This document shows positions 44,933 through 52,633 of a stretch of 64,000 nt of DNA, one piece after another. The notes below the pieces were generated by a model that saw only the letters and a list, made by a program, of their open reading frames with translations, was not told the origin of the DNA and made no database searches. Origin of the DNA: Velthaea sp965214335 (lineage in GTDB: Bacteria; Vulcanimicrobiota; Vulcanimicrobiia; Vulcanimicrobiales; Vulcanimicrobiaceae); contig CBDCBO010000008.1 of the NCBI GenBank assembly GCA_965214335.1, forward strand, positions 496,001-560,000, given 5' to 3'. The translations under genes were made by a program, and so were the position numbers. Numbering within the stretch: position 1 is the stretch's first letter; the number at the start of each line of letters is the position of its first letter.

Positions 44933-47677
44933 CTACTGCATGGCAACTTGGCGCAGTACATACGGTAATATTCCGCCATGACGGTAATACTCGGCCTCGT
45001 CAGGCGTATCGATGCGGACGACCGCTTCGAACGTCGTTCGGTTACCGGCGGGCGCGATCGCGTCGACGGCAACTCGCATGCCCGGTGTCAACGCGGCGGC
45101 GATACCGTTGATCGCGAATGTTTCTTCGCCGCTGAGGCCGAGTGACTCGCGATGTTGGCCGGGCGGGTACTGGAGCGGCAGAATGCCCATGCCGATGAGA
45201 TTGGAGCGATGAATGCGTTCGAACGATTCGGCGATCACGGCTCGCACGCCTAACAGCATTGGGCCCTTCGCCGCCCAATCGCGCGACGATCCCGAACCAT
45301 ATTCTTTACCGGCTAAGATAATGAGCGGCGTTCCGGCCCGACGGTAGGCTTCCGACGCATTGAAGATCGGCATCTGCTCGCCGGTCGGCAAAAAGCGCGT
45401 TACGCCACCCTCGATGCCGGGCACGAGCCCATTGCGCAGCCGCACGTTGGCAAACGTCCCACGCATCATCACCTCGTGATTTCCGCGCCGCGCACCATAG
45501 CTGTTGAAATCAGCCGGTTCGACACCTTTGCTCATGAGATAGTGCGCCGCAGGCGACGATTTCGCGATGTTTCCGGCCGGCGAGATATGATCCGTCGTTA
45601 CCGAATCACCGAGGACCGCCAACACCCGAGCCCTCACGATATCGACTACCGGTACGGGTTGCGCGGGCATGTCGTCAAAGTACGGCGCGCGCTTCACATA
45701 CTCGCTGTTCGCATCCCAATCATAGCGTTCACCGGTCGGCACGGCCAGCGTACGCCAACGCTCGTCACCGCTGAACACGTCTGCGTAGCGCGCGACGAAC
45801 ATGTGCTTGTCGACGGCCGCGACGAGCGCCGCTTCGATTGCGGCGTTGGTCGGCCAGATATCTTTGAGAAAAACATCTTCGCCCGTTGCGCTGCGGCCCA
45901 ACGGTTCGGTGGTGAGATCGATGTCCATGCGGCCCGCCAGCGCGTAAGCGACAACCAGCGGCGGTGACGCAAGATAGTTCGCTCGCACCTGCGGATGAAT
46001 GCGGCCCTCAAAATTGCGGTTTCCCGATAACACCGCGGCGACGATCATGTCGTGTTCGGCAACGGCTTGCGCGACCTCGTCGTGCAGTGGTCCGCTATTG
46101 CCGATGCACGTCGTACAACCGTAACCGACGAGGTTAAAGCCTAGGGTATCGAGGTATTCGGTGAGCCCGGCTTTGGCCAAATAATCGGTGACGACTTTGG
46201 AGCCGGGCGCTAGAGACGTTTTCACCCAGGGCGCCGTGCGCAGGCCTTTTGCGACGGCGTTTCTCGCCAGCAAGCCGGCACCGATCAACACGGCCGGATT
46301 CGAGGTATTCGTGCAGCTCGTAATGGCCGCGATGACAACGGCTCCGTCGCTGAGCCGGGTCGCGGGTCGCGCCGCGATAGCCGTGCCGCCGCCTTCGCCG
46401 TCGAAACGATCCAGCGCAAACGCCGGTGCGCTGCCGCGCGCCGTTTGCCATTCCTCGAGCGCGACGTTGAACGTCTCTTTCACCGCGTGCAACGGCACGC
46501 GGTCCTGCGGCCGGCGCGGTCCGGCAAGATTCGGCTCGACCGACGCCAGATCGAGTTCGAGCCGGTCGCTGAAACGCGGTTCGAGCGACGCATCGGTGCG
46601 AAACATTCCATTCGCTTTCGCGTACGCTTCGATCAGATCGATCTGCTCTTGCGCCCGGCCGGTCAAACGCAGATAGTCGAGTGTCTGATCGTCGATCGGA
46701 AATATCGCGATCGTCGAGCCGTATTCGGGCGACATATTTCCAATCGTCGTGCGATCCGAGACCGTGAGATTCGACAAACCGGCGCCATAGAACTCGACGA
46801 ATTTACCGACGACACCCTTGCGCCGCAGCATTTGCGTTACGTGCAGCACCAAGTCGGTGGCCGTCACACCTTCATTGAGTTTGCCGCTGACCTTGAAACC
46901 GATAACGTCGGGGATGAGCATCGTCACCGGCTGCCCGAGCATCGCGGCCTCGGCCTCGATGCCGCCAACGCCCCACGCTACAACACCCAAGCCGTTCGCC
47001 ATCGTGGTATGTGAATCCGTACCAACGACCGTATCGGGGAAGGCGAGCGGTTCGCCCTCGGGAGGCGCCGGCTCACCGGCGCCGCCGGCTCCAAAGATAA
47101 CACGCGCCAAAAATTCAATATTGACCTGATGCACGATTCCCGTGTCGGGCGGCACCGCGCGGAAATTCTCGAGCGCGTGTTGGCCCCACTTCAAAAACGC
47201 ATATCGCTCGCTATTGCGCTCGAATTCAAGGCGTGCGTTAACATCGAAGGCTTCCGCTGACCCGGACGCATCGACTTGGACCGAATGATCGATGACGAGT
47301 TCGACCGGCTGCAACGGATTGATGCGGCGCGGATCACCGCCCATCGCCGCAACGGCATCCCGCATTGCCGCCAGATCGACCACGCACGGCACGCCCGTAA
47401 AATCTTGCAGCAGAACGCGCGCCGGCCGATAGGCGATCTCGTTTAGCGTCGACGTTCCGGGCTGCCAACCGGCGAGCGCCGCGATATCGGCCTTGGATAC
47501 CGAGCGCCCATCCTCGAATCGCAACAAGTTTTCGAGCAGCACTTTGAGCGAGTACGGCAGCCGGGCGACATCGAATCCCGAAGCGCTAAGTGCGTCGAGC
47601 CGGAAGAAACCATACGTCCGTTGTCCGACCCGCAACGTATCGCGCGACTTGAAACTGTCCGGATGAGCGTTTGCCAT
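44933..47677 (-). CDS. acnA: Aconitate hydratase, AcnA/IRP type
   Basis: A 914-residue aconitase of the AcnA class, with domain order 1-2-3-linker-4. The 4Fe-4S ligands are the Cys in ITSCTNTSNP and the pair in GYGCTTCIGNSGP. Other signatures are VVGTDSHTTMANGLGVVAWGVGGIEAEA, TTDHISPAGNIAKSSPAAHYL and LAGKEYGSGSSRDWAAKGP. It interconverts citrate and isocitrate in the TCA cycle; AcnA homologues can also bind RNA when the cluster is lost. It is upstream of glgE on the same strand, so central carbon flow and glucan storage may share a transcript. Confidence 0.97.
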   Translation of the reverse strand: MANAHPDSFKSRDTLRVGQRTYGFFRLDALSASGFDVARLPYSLKVLLENLLRFEDGRSVSKADIAALAGWQPGTSTLNEIAYRPARVLLQDFTGVPCVVDLAAMRDAVAAMGGDPRRINPLQPVELVIDHSVQVDASGSAEAFDVNARLEFERNSERYAFLKWGQHALENFRAVPPDTGIVHQVNIEFLARVIFGAGGAGEPAPPEGEPLAFPDTVVGTDSHTTMANGLGVVAWGVGGIEAEAAMLGQPVTMLIPDVIGFKVSGKLNEGVTATDLVLHVTQMLRRKGVVGKFVEFYGAGLSNLTVSDRTTIGNMSPEYGSTIAIFPIDDQTLDYLRLTGRAQEQIDLIEAYAKANGMFRTDASLEPRFSDRLELDLASVEPNLAGPRRPQDRVPLHAVKETFNVALEEWQTARGSAPAFALDRFDGEGGGTAIAARPATRLSDGAVVIAAITSCTNTSNPAVLIGAGLLARNAVAKGLRTAPWVKTSLAPGSKVVTDYLAKAGLTEYLDTLGFNLVGYGCTTCIGNSGPLHDEVAQAVAEHDMIVAAVLSGNRNFEGRIHPQVRANYLASPPLVVAYALAGRMDIDLTTEPLGRSATGEDVFLKDIWPTNAAIEAALVAAVDKHMFVARYADVFSGDERWRTLAVPTGERYDWDANSEYVKRAPYFDDMPAQPVPVVDIVRARVLAVLGDSVTTDHISPAGNIAKSSPAAHYLMSKGVEPADFNSYGARRGNHEVMMRGTFANVRLRNGLVPGIEGGVTRFLPTGEQMPIFNASEAYRRAGTPLIILAGKEYGSGSSRDWAAKGPMLLGVRAVIAESFERIHRSNLIGMGILPLQYPPGQHRESLGLSGEETFAINGIAAALTPGMRVAVDAIAPAGNRTTFEAVVRIDTPDEAEYYRHGGILPYVLRQVAMQ

Positions 47678-47786
47678 AGCAGCGCAGCACTTCGACGAGT
47701 GCGCGCACTGCTACTGTCGTCAGCCGGACACGACTTCGCCGTCGCAACGCCGGCGCAACGGCACGCCGGCCAGCGACGCTACGAAA

Positions 47787-48011
47787 TTAGATCTCCTTGC
47801 GCGCTTCAACCTTGGCGTGGTCGACGTCGCCCTGAACGTTGTTCTTGGCTTCATTAACCACCGAAGTGACCTGCTGGCCGGGCGTCATCGTATCGCCGGC
47901 CGCTTCACGCCGCGCGTGCTCCGCGTCCGCAGTGCTCTTGTGAACCGCTTCGCTGACCGAGTCTTTGACCGCGCCGACCGCATTTTTTACGCTGTTCGTA
48001 ATATCATCCAT
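47787..48011 (-). CDS. Small hydrophilic LEA/CsbD-like stress protein (74 aa)
   Basis: The ATG at 48011 gives MDDITNSVKNAVGAVKDSVSEAVHKSTADAEHARREAAGD..., a highly charged, Ala/Lys/Glu/Asp-rich amphipathic-helix protein with no Cys or membrane segment. It resembles late-embryogenesis-abundant and CsbD-like desiccation or osmotic stress proteins by composition only. The frame is open further upstream but overlaps the RNase D gene, which ends at 48041. A desiccation role would fit the trehalose genes nearby; that is inference. Confidence 0.62.
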   Translation of the reverse strand: MDDITNSVKNAVGAVKDSVSEAVHKSTADAEHARREAAGDTMTPGQQVTSVVNEAKNNVQGDVDHAKVEARKEI

Positions 48012-48040
48012 GGACGATTCTTGCCCAATCGAGCGAGGCC

Positions 48041-49237
48041 TCAATCCCCTCCGGGTGAGCTTTTTTGGACAAATGTCGTACGCGGGTTGCCGTCGACGTA
48101 CCCTTCGACCCGCACGACCCGCTCGCCGGTTAGCAATTGCCACAGCGGTTCGACGATAAGGTCGTGCCGCCACGGAGCAAGGTGGAGCGTGGCGGCAATC
48201 GCGTCTGCGCAAGCCGGCGTTTCGCGGGCAATTCGTTCGAGCGCAACGCGCGGTAGCAGCAAAGTCGTCGGCAGATCGTTCTCGGCGGCAACGGCATTGA
48301 CCAGCACCGCCATCGTCGCGACGAGTGCTTCTCGCTGCGCGCCCAAGGGTCGTGGAGCGCGCGGCGGCAATTGATCTTCAGGTAACGCCTCGCCGCGCCG
48401 AATCGCTTCGATGATCGGGCCGCCGTAATTTTTTTTGACGCCTCCGTCGAGCCGGCGTAACTGACTTAGATCGTCGAGCGAACGCGGCGCCAACGCGACC
48501 AGCCCGGCCAGCACATCGTCGGGTATCACATATTTGAGTGGAATGTTGCGTTCGCGCGCAAGGCGATCGCGCAATACCGCGAGCTCGTTAAGGATGCCCA
48601 GCTCGCGCCGATTCATGCGGCCGTTTCCAGCGACCCGAAGGTAGAGCCGGCGCGCGTCCGGACGGTACGCATCGATGTCGACGAGCGCCCGCATCTCTTC
48701 ACGGGCCCACGTCAGACGCTCGCGTTCGGTTAGCCGCGCATCGAGCTTTTGCGCCAGCGGAAATAAATAGCGCACGTCGTCGACGAGGTAATCGATTTGC
48801 TTCGGCGTGAGCGGACGCATGCTCCAGTCGCTCACCGTCTGCGATTTGCGCAGCGTTACTCCGGTTAATTCTCGCACCAGATCGAGCAGCGAGATCGTAA
48901 GCCCGTAACCGCAAAACGCCGCCGCGACCTGGGTGTCGAACGCGGACTGCGGCAGCATCCCGTAGTCTTCGGCCAAAATGCGCAAATCTGAGGAAAGCGC
49001 ATGGCCGACGACCTCGGTCTGAGTCAACGCCTCGATAAGCGGGCGCAAATCGTGCACGGCAAGCGGATCGACGATCGCCACGCCGTCGTCGAAGGCGAGT
49101 TGCACGACCATCAACTGCGCCGTATACGAACGCTCGTTGTGAAATTCCGTATCGATGCCGACTCGCCGCGCCGCACGGACGCGCGCGGCGATCTGCGCCA
49201 GCGCTGCGGGCGTATCCACCACGACGACATCCGTCAT
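48041..49237 (-). CDS. rnd: Ribonuclease D (DEDD exonuclease with HRDC domain)
   Basis: A 398-residue protein. The exonuclease part has RVGIDTEFHNERSY (DxE), EVVGHALSSDLRIL (second Asp) and YLVDDVRYLFPLAQKL (Y...D), the DEDDy set of metal ligands. An HRDC domain follows from about 210 (ELGILNELAVLRDRLARERNIPLKYVIPDDVL), used for RNA binding. RNase D trims 3' ends of tRNA and other small RNAs. Its ATG overlaps the stop of the upstream TVP38-type gene (ATGA), so the two are coupled. Confidence 0.93.
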   Translation of the reverse strand: MTDVVVVDTPAALAQIAARVRAARRVGIDTEFHNERSYTAQLMVVQLAFDDGVAIVDPLAVHDLRPLIEALTQTEVVGHALSSDLRILAEDYGMLPQSAFDTQVAAAFCGYGLTISLLDLVRELTGVTLRKSQTVSDWSMRPLTPKQIDYLVDDVRYLFPLAQKLDARLTERERLTWAREEMRALVDIDAYRPDARRLYLRVAGNGRMNRRELGILNELAVLRDRLARERNIPLKYVIPDDVLAGLVALAPRSLDDLSQLRRLDGGVKKNYGGPIIEAIRRGEALPEDQLPPRAPRPLGAQREALVATMAVLVNAVAAENDLPTTLLLPRVALERIARETPACADAIAATLHLAPWRHDLIVEPLWQLLTGERVVRVEGYVDGNPRTTFVQKSSPGGD

Positions 49238-49926
49238 GGAGCCGGGCTACCCGGCACGCGCGCGGGCGGCACCGACGGATGGTGCGGCAACCGCACGCGG
49301 AAGTGATGGCGTTCGGCGTACGCTTCAGCCGGCCGCACGAAGTGAGTCTCGATATAGTTCGAGAGAAAGTCGCCGCCGACGGCAAGTGCCGTACACACCG
49401 GGACGGCGATTGCACACATCGTGTAGATCTGCCGAAAAATCGGTACGCGTAACGCCGCCGCGGTTTGGGTCGCGATCGTTCCGCCTAGACCCGGAATGAT
49501 CCGCACGCAAATGAGGAACATGGGCGACCCAATCTTAAAGCGGCGCACCCAGCCGGGTAGACGTTGCACCTGGGCTTCTATGTCGAGCAGAGCCGACGTA
49601 CGGATTGCGACAAGGTAACCAATGACGGCCGCCAGCACGATACCTAAGGCGTTCACCACCGAGCCCCAAAGCGGGCCGAAAAGAACGCCGTTCATGACCG
49701 CCAGCGCATCGGTGACCGAGAACGGTGCGGAGGCGACAATGGCCAAAATAACAATAGCCAGCGGCATCGCAAACGGCCCAAGCGATGTGAGCAGATGCTC
49801 GACTTGCGTGCGGCGCGCAACCACGAACGCGGCTAGCGCGAAGGACGCCAACAAAATTGAACTTGCCTCTAAACGCCGGAGGAAGAGCAGCAGCGGGGCC
49901 TTCACGTGTTCCGTTCTTAGCGGCAT
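49234..49926 (-). CDS. TVP38/TMEM64-family (VTT domain) membrane protein
   Basis: A 230-residue inner-membrane protein with about five hydrophobic segments and a VTT-type core: APFSVTDALAVMNGVLFGPLWGSVVNALGIVLAAVIGYLVA, then FLICVRIIPGLGGTIATQTAAALRVPIFRQIY. The family is related to DedA and VMP1/TMEM41 lipid scramblases. The ATG at 49926 lacks a good ribosome site; a GTG at 49905 is an alternative. It is cotranscribed with rnd and divergent from the small transcript at about 50035-50309. Confidence 0.85.
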   Translation of the reverse strand: MPLRTEHVKAPLLLFLRRLEASSILLASFALAAFVVARRTQVEHLLTSLGPFAMPLAIVILAIVASAPFSVTDALAVMNGVLFGPLWGSVVNALGIVLAAVIGYLVAIRTSALLDIEAQVQRLPGWVRRFKIGSPMFLICVRIIPGLGGTIATQTAAALRVPIFRQIYTMCAIAVPVCTALAVGGDFLSNYIETHFVRPAEAYAERHHFRVRLPHHPSVPPARVPGSPAP

Positions 49927-49999
49927 CGAGCGCGACGCCTCTTCCGTAAAGATTTCGCCCGCCGGCCGCCGGCGCGCTCACGAACCTCCGCCGGCCCTA

Positions 50000-50040
50000 T
50001 TGAACTTCATTCGTCCGAGGTGTACGATACGTGCACCTCG
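50000..50040 (+). promoter_or_regulatory. Promoter with dyad operator over the -10 box, driving a small transcript
   Basis: TTGAAC at 50000-50005 and TACGAT at 50023-50028 are 17 bases apart, a plausible sigma-70 promoter with start near 50035. A 25-base dyad (50016-50040) with arms CGAGGTGTAC and GTGCACCTCG, one mismatch and a 5-base centre sits on the -10 box. In DNA it looks like a repressor operator; if transcribed in full from upstream it would form a 10-pair hairpin. The TVP38 gene reads away on the other strand. Confidence 0.5.
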
Positions 50041-50077
50041 AGGCAATCTTCTCCGCGAATCCCCAAGAGGAGGGCGG

Positions 50078-50122
50078 ATGACTCCGCAAGATCCACCTGG
50101 GTACGAGCCACCGCGACGGTGA
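50078..50122 (+). CDS. Mini-ORF A, 14-residue peptide MTPQDPPGYEPPRR
   Basis: An ATG at 50078 follows GAGGAGGG at near-ideal spacing and encodes a 14-residue Pro-rich, hydrophilic peptide ending at TGA 50120-50122. It shares the core QDPP, and the DNA around it, with a second mini-ORF 115 bases downstream. The 3' end of the ORF lies inside a 13-pair hairpin. It may be a leader or free small peptide, or the ribosome-site-like GGAGGG may serve RNA-protein binding instead. No known family recognised. Confidence 0.4.
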   Translation: MTPQDPPGYEPPRR

Positions 50123-50140
50123 CTGCACACCGTAGCGGTG
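50109..50140 (+). other. RNA hairpin overlapping the mini-ORF A stop codon
   Basis: CACCGCGACGGTG (50109-50121) pairs with CACCGTAGCGGTG (50128-50140), 12 of 13 positions, around a 6-base loop. The ORF stop TGA spans the end of the 5' arm. No T-run follows, so it is not an intrinsic terminator. Translation of mini-ORF A would melt it. Confidence 0.6.
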
Positions 50141-50192
50141 ACCAAGCCGACTTGCAGCACGCACTAGCGTTCAGAGGCGAAGGAGGGCGACA

Positions 50193-50231
50193 TTGAGTTC
50201 GCAAGATCCACCGAAGGACGACACGTCGTAA
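50193..50231 (+). CDS. Mini-ORF B, 12-residue peptide MSSQDPPKDDTS
   Basis: A TTG at 50193 follows AAGGAGGG (50180-50187) by five bases and encodes a 12-residue acidic peptide ending at TAA 50229-50231. Its first half repeats mini-ORF A: both read M-[TS]-[PS]-QDPP, and CGCAAGATCCACC is identical in the two copies. The repeat extends into the ribosome sites. This looks like a duplicated small gene. Function unknown. Confidence 0.38.
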   Translation: MSSQDPPKDDTS

Positions 50232-50255
50232 TCAGATTATTTCTGACTGCGACGT
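50223..50255 (+). other. Compound stem-loop after mini-ORF B
   Basis: ACGTCG (50223-50228) pairs with CGACGT (50250-50255), enclosing a second stem TCAGA (50233-50237) with TCTGA (50243-50247). The stop codon of mini-ORF B lies in the internal loop. It precedes the terminator by about 20 bases and adds to the impression of a structured small RNA. Confidence 0.5.
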
Positions 50256-50272
50256 AGTACGAACAAGTTGAA

Positions 50273-50309
50273 AACGAGCCACACCGTTTGGTGTGGCTTG
50301 TTCTTTCTT
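50273..50309 (+). terminator. Strong intrinsic terminator of the small transcript
   Basis: AACGAGCCACACC (50273-50285) pairs with GGTGTGGCTTGTT (50290-50302) over 13 positions with a single G-U pair and a GTTT loop, followed by TTGTTCTTTCTT. It is preceded by A residues on the 5' side. As the only plus-strand unit before it begins near 50035, it defines a transcript of about 275 bases. Confidence 0.9.
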
Positions 50310-50331
50310 CCCCGCGCCGCGCGCGCTCGCA

Positions 50332-50919
50332 CTATGCGGCACTGCCGGCCTTTAGCGTCGAGATGCTTCGTTCTAAGATAACGGTACATCGTGCATTTGC
50401 GTCCGCGCCATATCTCGCAGCGATATCGGAGCGGAGCCGTTCGCGGAGCGCAGGTGAAAGAAGCCGGTCGAGCATCGCGTCGAGCGAGAAGCTCCGGTGT
50501 GCTGAACCGGCGCCCGCGCCATACAGCGCGAGTAGTAGCGCCCGGCCATCTTGCGGATCGGGCGCCGGCGCGGTCATCGGGATTGCGTGCCGGCGCAGCA
50601 GCGCAAGAACGTCGCCGATCGAGTAATCCAACGTATTGATACAACGCTTGACGGCGACGGCACCGTCGCGCTGGATTTGTTCGACCACGAGTGCATTTGC
50701 CCGCGGCCCGGCTAGAACGCCGATAAGCACGGTCGTCCGGAAATCGGCGGCCCCGCCGCCGGCGCTGACGAGCGCGGCGAGCAGACCACGATCGACTTTC
50801 CCCCACGCGTGTGTAGCCGCCGACCGGCTACTCGCGGCGTGGTTGACGGGCGGGGCAGCGGCAGCCGGCCCGGCACCGGCGGCGAGCGCGGCAACCAAGG
50901 GCAGTATTCCAAGCCACAC
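50332..50919 (-). CDS. Exported hypothetical protein (195 aa)
   Basis: The frame is open well upstream but overlaps the rpiB-like gene there, so a start inside the gap is needed; the GTG at 50919 gives MWLGILPLVAALAAGAGPAAAA, a plausible signal peptide, though no ribosome site is evident. An ATT at 50958 would add basic residues typical of a signal n-region. The mature part has AADFRTTVLIGVLAGPRANALVVEQIQRDG, AVKRCINTLDYSIGDVLALLRRH and RCTVILERSIS; two Cys could form a disulfide. No family recognised. Last gene of a minus-strand trio. Confidence 0.55.
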   Translation of the reverse strand: MWLGILPLVAALAAGAGPAAAAPPVNHAASSRSAATHAWGKVDRGLLAALVSAGGGAADFRTTVLIGVLAGPRANALVVEQIQRDGAVAVKRCINTLDYSIGDVLALLRRHAIPMTAPAPDPQDGRALLLALYGAGAGSAHRSFSLDAMLDRLLSPALRERLRSDIAARYGADANARCTVILERSISTLKAGSAA

Positions 50920-50971
50920 GGAACGGCGCGCAAGCGGCCGGCGCGGATGGCAAGCAATGCTGATTTCGGCG

Positions 50972-51442
50972 TTAGCGCAGCGCGGCTCGACCGGGATGCG
51001 AGGCGCTGCGGTCCATCTTTCGCAAAATTTCAATGTCGGCCAGCTCCGCGGCATTGTCGGTGACCGGTGTCTGCAAGAACATCTCGAGTATTTCCAAGCC
51101 GACGGCGGGCGTCGTCGCGCGCATACTGAGCGCCAGCACGTTCGCATCGTTCCAGCGGCGCGCGCCCTGGGCGGTCGCGGCATCAGCGCACAGCGCCGCT
51201 CGCGCGCCGGTCACTTTATTCACCGCGATCGAAATCCCGGTACCCGTCCAACAGCAAACGACCCCGAGTTCCGCTGCAAGTTCGGCCACCGCTTCGCCGA
51301 CCGCGCGCCCAACCGCTGCCCACGACGGATCGGCATGCGCGAGCGCGCCGAACACGATCGGCTCGATGCCGCGCCGGCGTAATTCGGCGATGAGGGCGTC
51401 GGGTAGCGCACCGGGCGCGTCGGCGCCGACGGCTACCCGCAC
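50972..51442 (-). CDS. RpiB/LacA/LacB-family sugar-phosphate isomerase (variant)
   Basis: A 156-residue protein from GTG 51442, overlapping the preceding stop region by one codon step. It aligns with ribose-5-phosphate isomerase B: RVAVGADAPGALPDALIAELRRRG, then VVCCWTGTGISIAVNKVTGARAALCADAATAQGARRWNDANVLALSMR. The catalytic Cys of the usual CGTGxG motif is kept (CWTGTG), but the usual GSDHAG near the N-terminus reads GADAPG, so the His is missing. It may isomerise a different pentose or hexose phosphate. RpiB acts in the non-oxidative pentose phosphate pathway. Confidence 0.82.
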   Translation of the reverse strand: MRVAVGADAPGALPDALIAELRRRGIEPIVFGALAHADPSWAAVGRAVGEAVAELAAELGVVCCWTGTGISIAVNKVTGARAALCADAATAQGARRWNDANVLALSMRATTPAVGLEILEMFLQTPVTDNAAELADIEILRKMDRSASHPGRAALR

Positions 51443-51443
51443 G

Positions 51444-51863
51444 TTAACGCAGCACCGTTATCGTATCGGCTTCGAGCGCACCATCGGCAGCCGCGCGGCC
51501 GCTAATGTCGACCGCCGCCCCGGTCCCGGGCGTCGCCCCGCGTGGATTAATCACGGTTCCGGGATGCAAACGAATGGTACGGTAGGCGTTGCTGCCCGTC
51601 TGCACTTGCATATCGAAGCGCCGAAAATAACTCACCGTTCCGCGCGTCGTATTGGCCGCATTGACGGCATTGCGGGAAAGCACGTCGGTGATGATGCCGG
51701 CTGCGGCCCGAATGATCGCTTGCGTGGTGGTATTGGTGGGCGGCAGCGTGGGCACCACGATGGGCGTCGGCACCGGTGCCGGACTCGTCTGCGCACCGGC
51801 GCCCGAGCCGAGCAGAAAGCAAGTGGCGGCGAGCAGGGCTGCCGCTGATAAGCGTACGCGCAT
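51444..51863 (-). CDS. Exported hypothetical protein with DUF5666-like C-terminal half
   Basis: A 139-residue protein with a clean signal peptide (MRVRLSAAALLAATCFLLGSGAGAQ) and a short Pro/Thr-rich linker. The C-terminal part, YRTIRLHPGTVINPRGATPGTGAAVDISGRAAADGALEADTITV, has the strand pattern seen in small OB-like DUF5666-type proteins: T.I.P.G....G..V.V.G....DG.L.A..I.V. No enzyme motif is visible. It is upstream of the rpiB-like gene and divergent from the Nudix gene. Confidence 0.72.
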   Translation of the reverse strand: MRVRLSAAALLAATCFLLGSGAGAQTSPAPVPTPIVVPTLPPTNTTTQAIIRAAAGIITDVLSRNAVNAANTTRGTVSYFRRFDMQVQTGSNAYRTIRLHPGTVINPRGATPGTGAAVDISGRAAADGALEADTITVLR

Positions 51864-51919
51864 CGTATCTCAACAAACGGGACGGCTCGGGCCCAAGTTC
51901 CGTCGAAGCGCGCTTGCCA

Positions 51920-52633
51920 ATGAGCGAACCGTTCCCCGCCGCTACCGTGATGATCGTGCGCGACGCTGCGGCCGGCATTGAAGTTCTCCTTTTGCAGCGC
52001 AGCCCGTCGAGCGCGTTCATGCCGGGAGCCTTCGTGTTCCCGGGCGGACGCGTCGACGCGCACGACGGTAGTGCCGCCGCGCTCGCCGCCGTTCGCGGCC
52101 CCGCCCCACGCGTCGACCCCGCGCATCTCGTGGCCGCCGTTCGTGAAACGTTCGAGGAGGCCGGCCTGCTCTTTTCAACCGCGGCCGTCACGGCCAACGC
52201 GCTGGCCGCGGGCCGCCGGCAACTCGCGGCGCGGGAAGTAACCTTCGCCGAGCTGCTCGCCCGGCTCGACGTGCGCATCGACGCCCCAATGCTGTACTAT
52301 TTTTCACGTTGGATTACGCCACCCCAAGTGTCGCGCCGGTTCGATACGCATTTCTTAACCGCTCGCGCACCCGTCGGCCAAGTCGTCCGAGCCGATGGCA
52401 GCGAGATGGTTGACGACATCTGGATCGCGCCGGCCGAGGCGCTCCATCTGCACGCGGCGGGCCGGCTCGCGCTCATGTTTCCGACGATCAAACACCTCGA
52501 ACGATTGTCGGCGTTTACTCACGTCGACGCGCTGTTGCAATACGCCGGCGCAAAGACGATTCGGCCGGTCACCCCGCACGCAGCCGGCGATGAGTCCTTC
52601 GCCGTGCCGGCGGCACTTGAGGGCGTATGGTAA
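51920..52633 (+). CDS. Nudix hydrolase, NUDT19-like with interrupted Nudix box
   Basis: The ATG at 51920 (MSEPFPAATVMIVRD) starts the fold; earlier starts overlap the divergent gene. The 237-residue product has the Nudix box split by an insertion: FVFPGGRVDAHDG ... about 20 residues ... AAVRETFEEAGLLF, the arrangement seen in NUDT19-type coenzyme-A or acyl-CoA hydrolases. It also has LLQRSPSSAFMPGAFVFPGG and YYFSRWITPPQVSRRFDTHFL, both typical of that group. The stop overlaps the start of the MBL hydrolase gene, so the pair may process thioesters together. Confidence 0.88.
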   Translation: MSEPFPAATVMIVRDAAAGIEVLLLQRSPSSAFMPGAFVFPGGRVDAHDGSAAALAAVRGPAPRVDPAHLVAAVRETFEEAGLLFSTAAVTANALAAGRRQLAAREVTFAELLARLDVRIDAPMLYYFSRWITPPQVSRRFDTHFLTARAPVGQVVRADGSEMVDDIWIAPAEALHLHAAGRLALMFPTIKHLERLSAFTHVDALLQYAGAKTIRPVTPHAAGDESFAVPAALEGVW

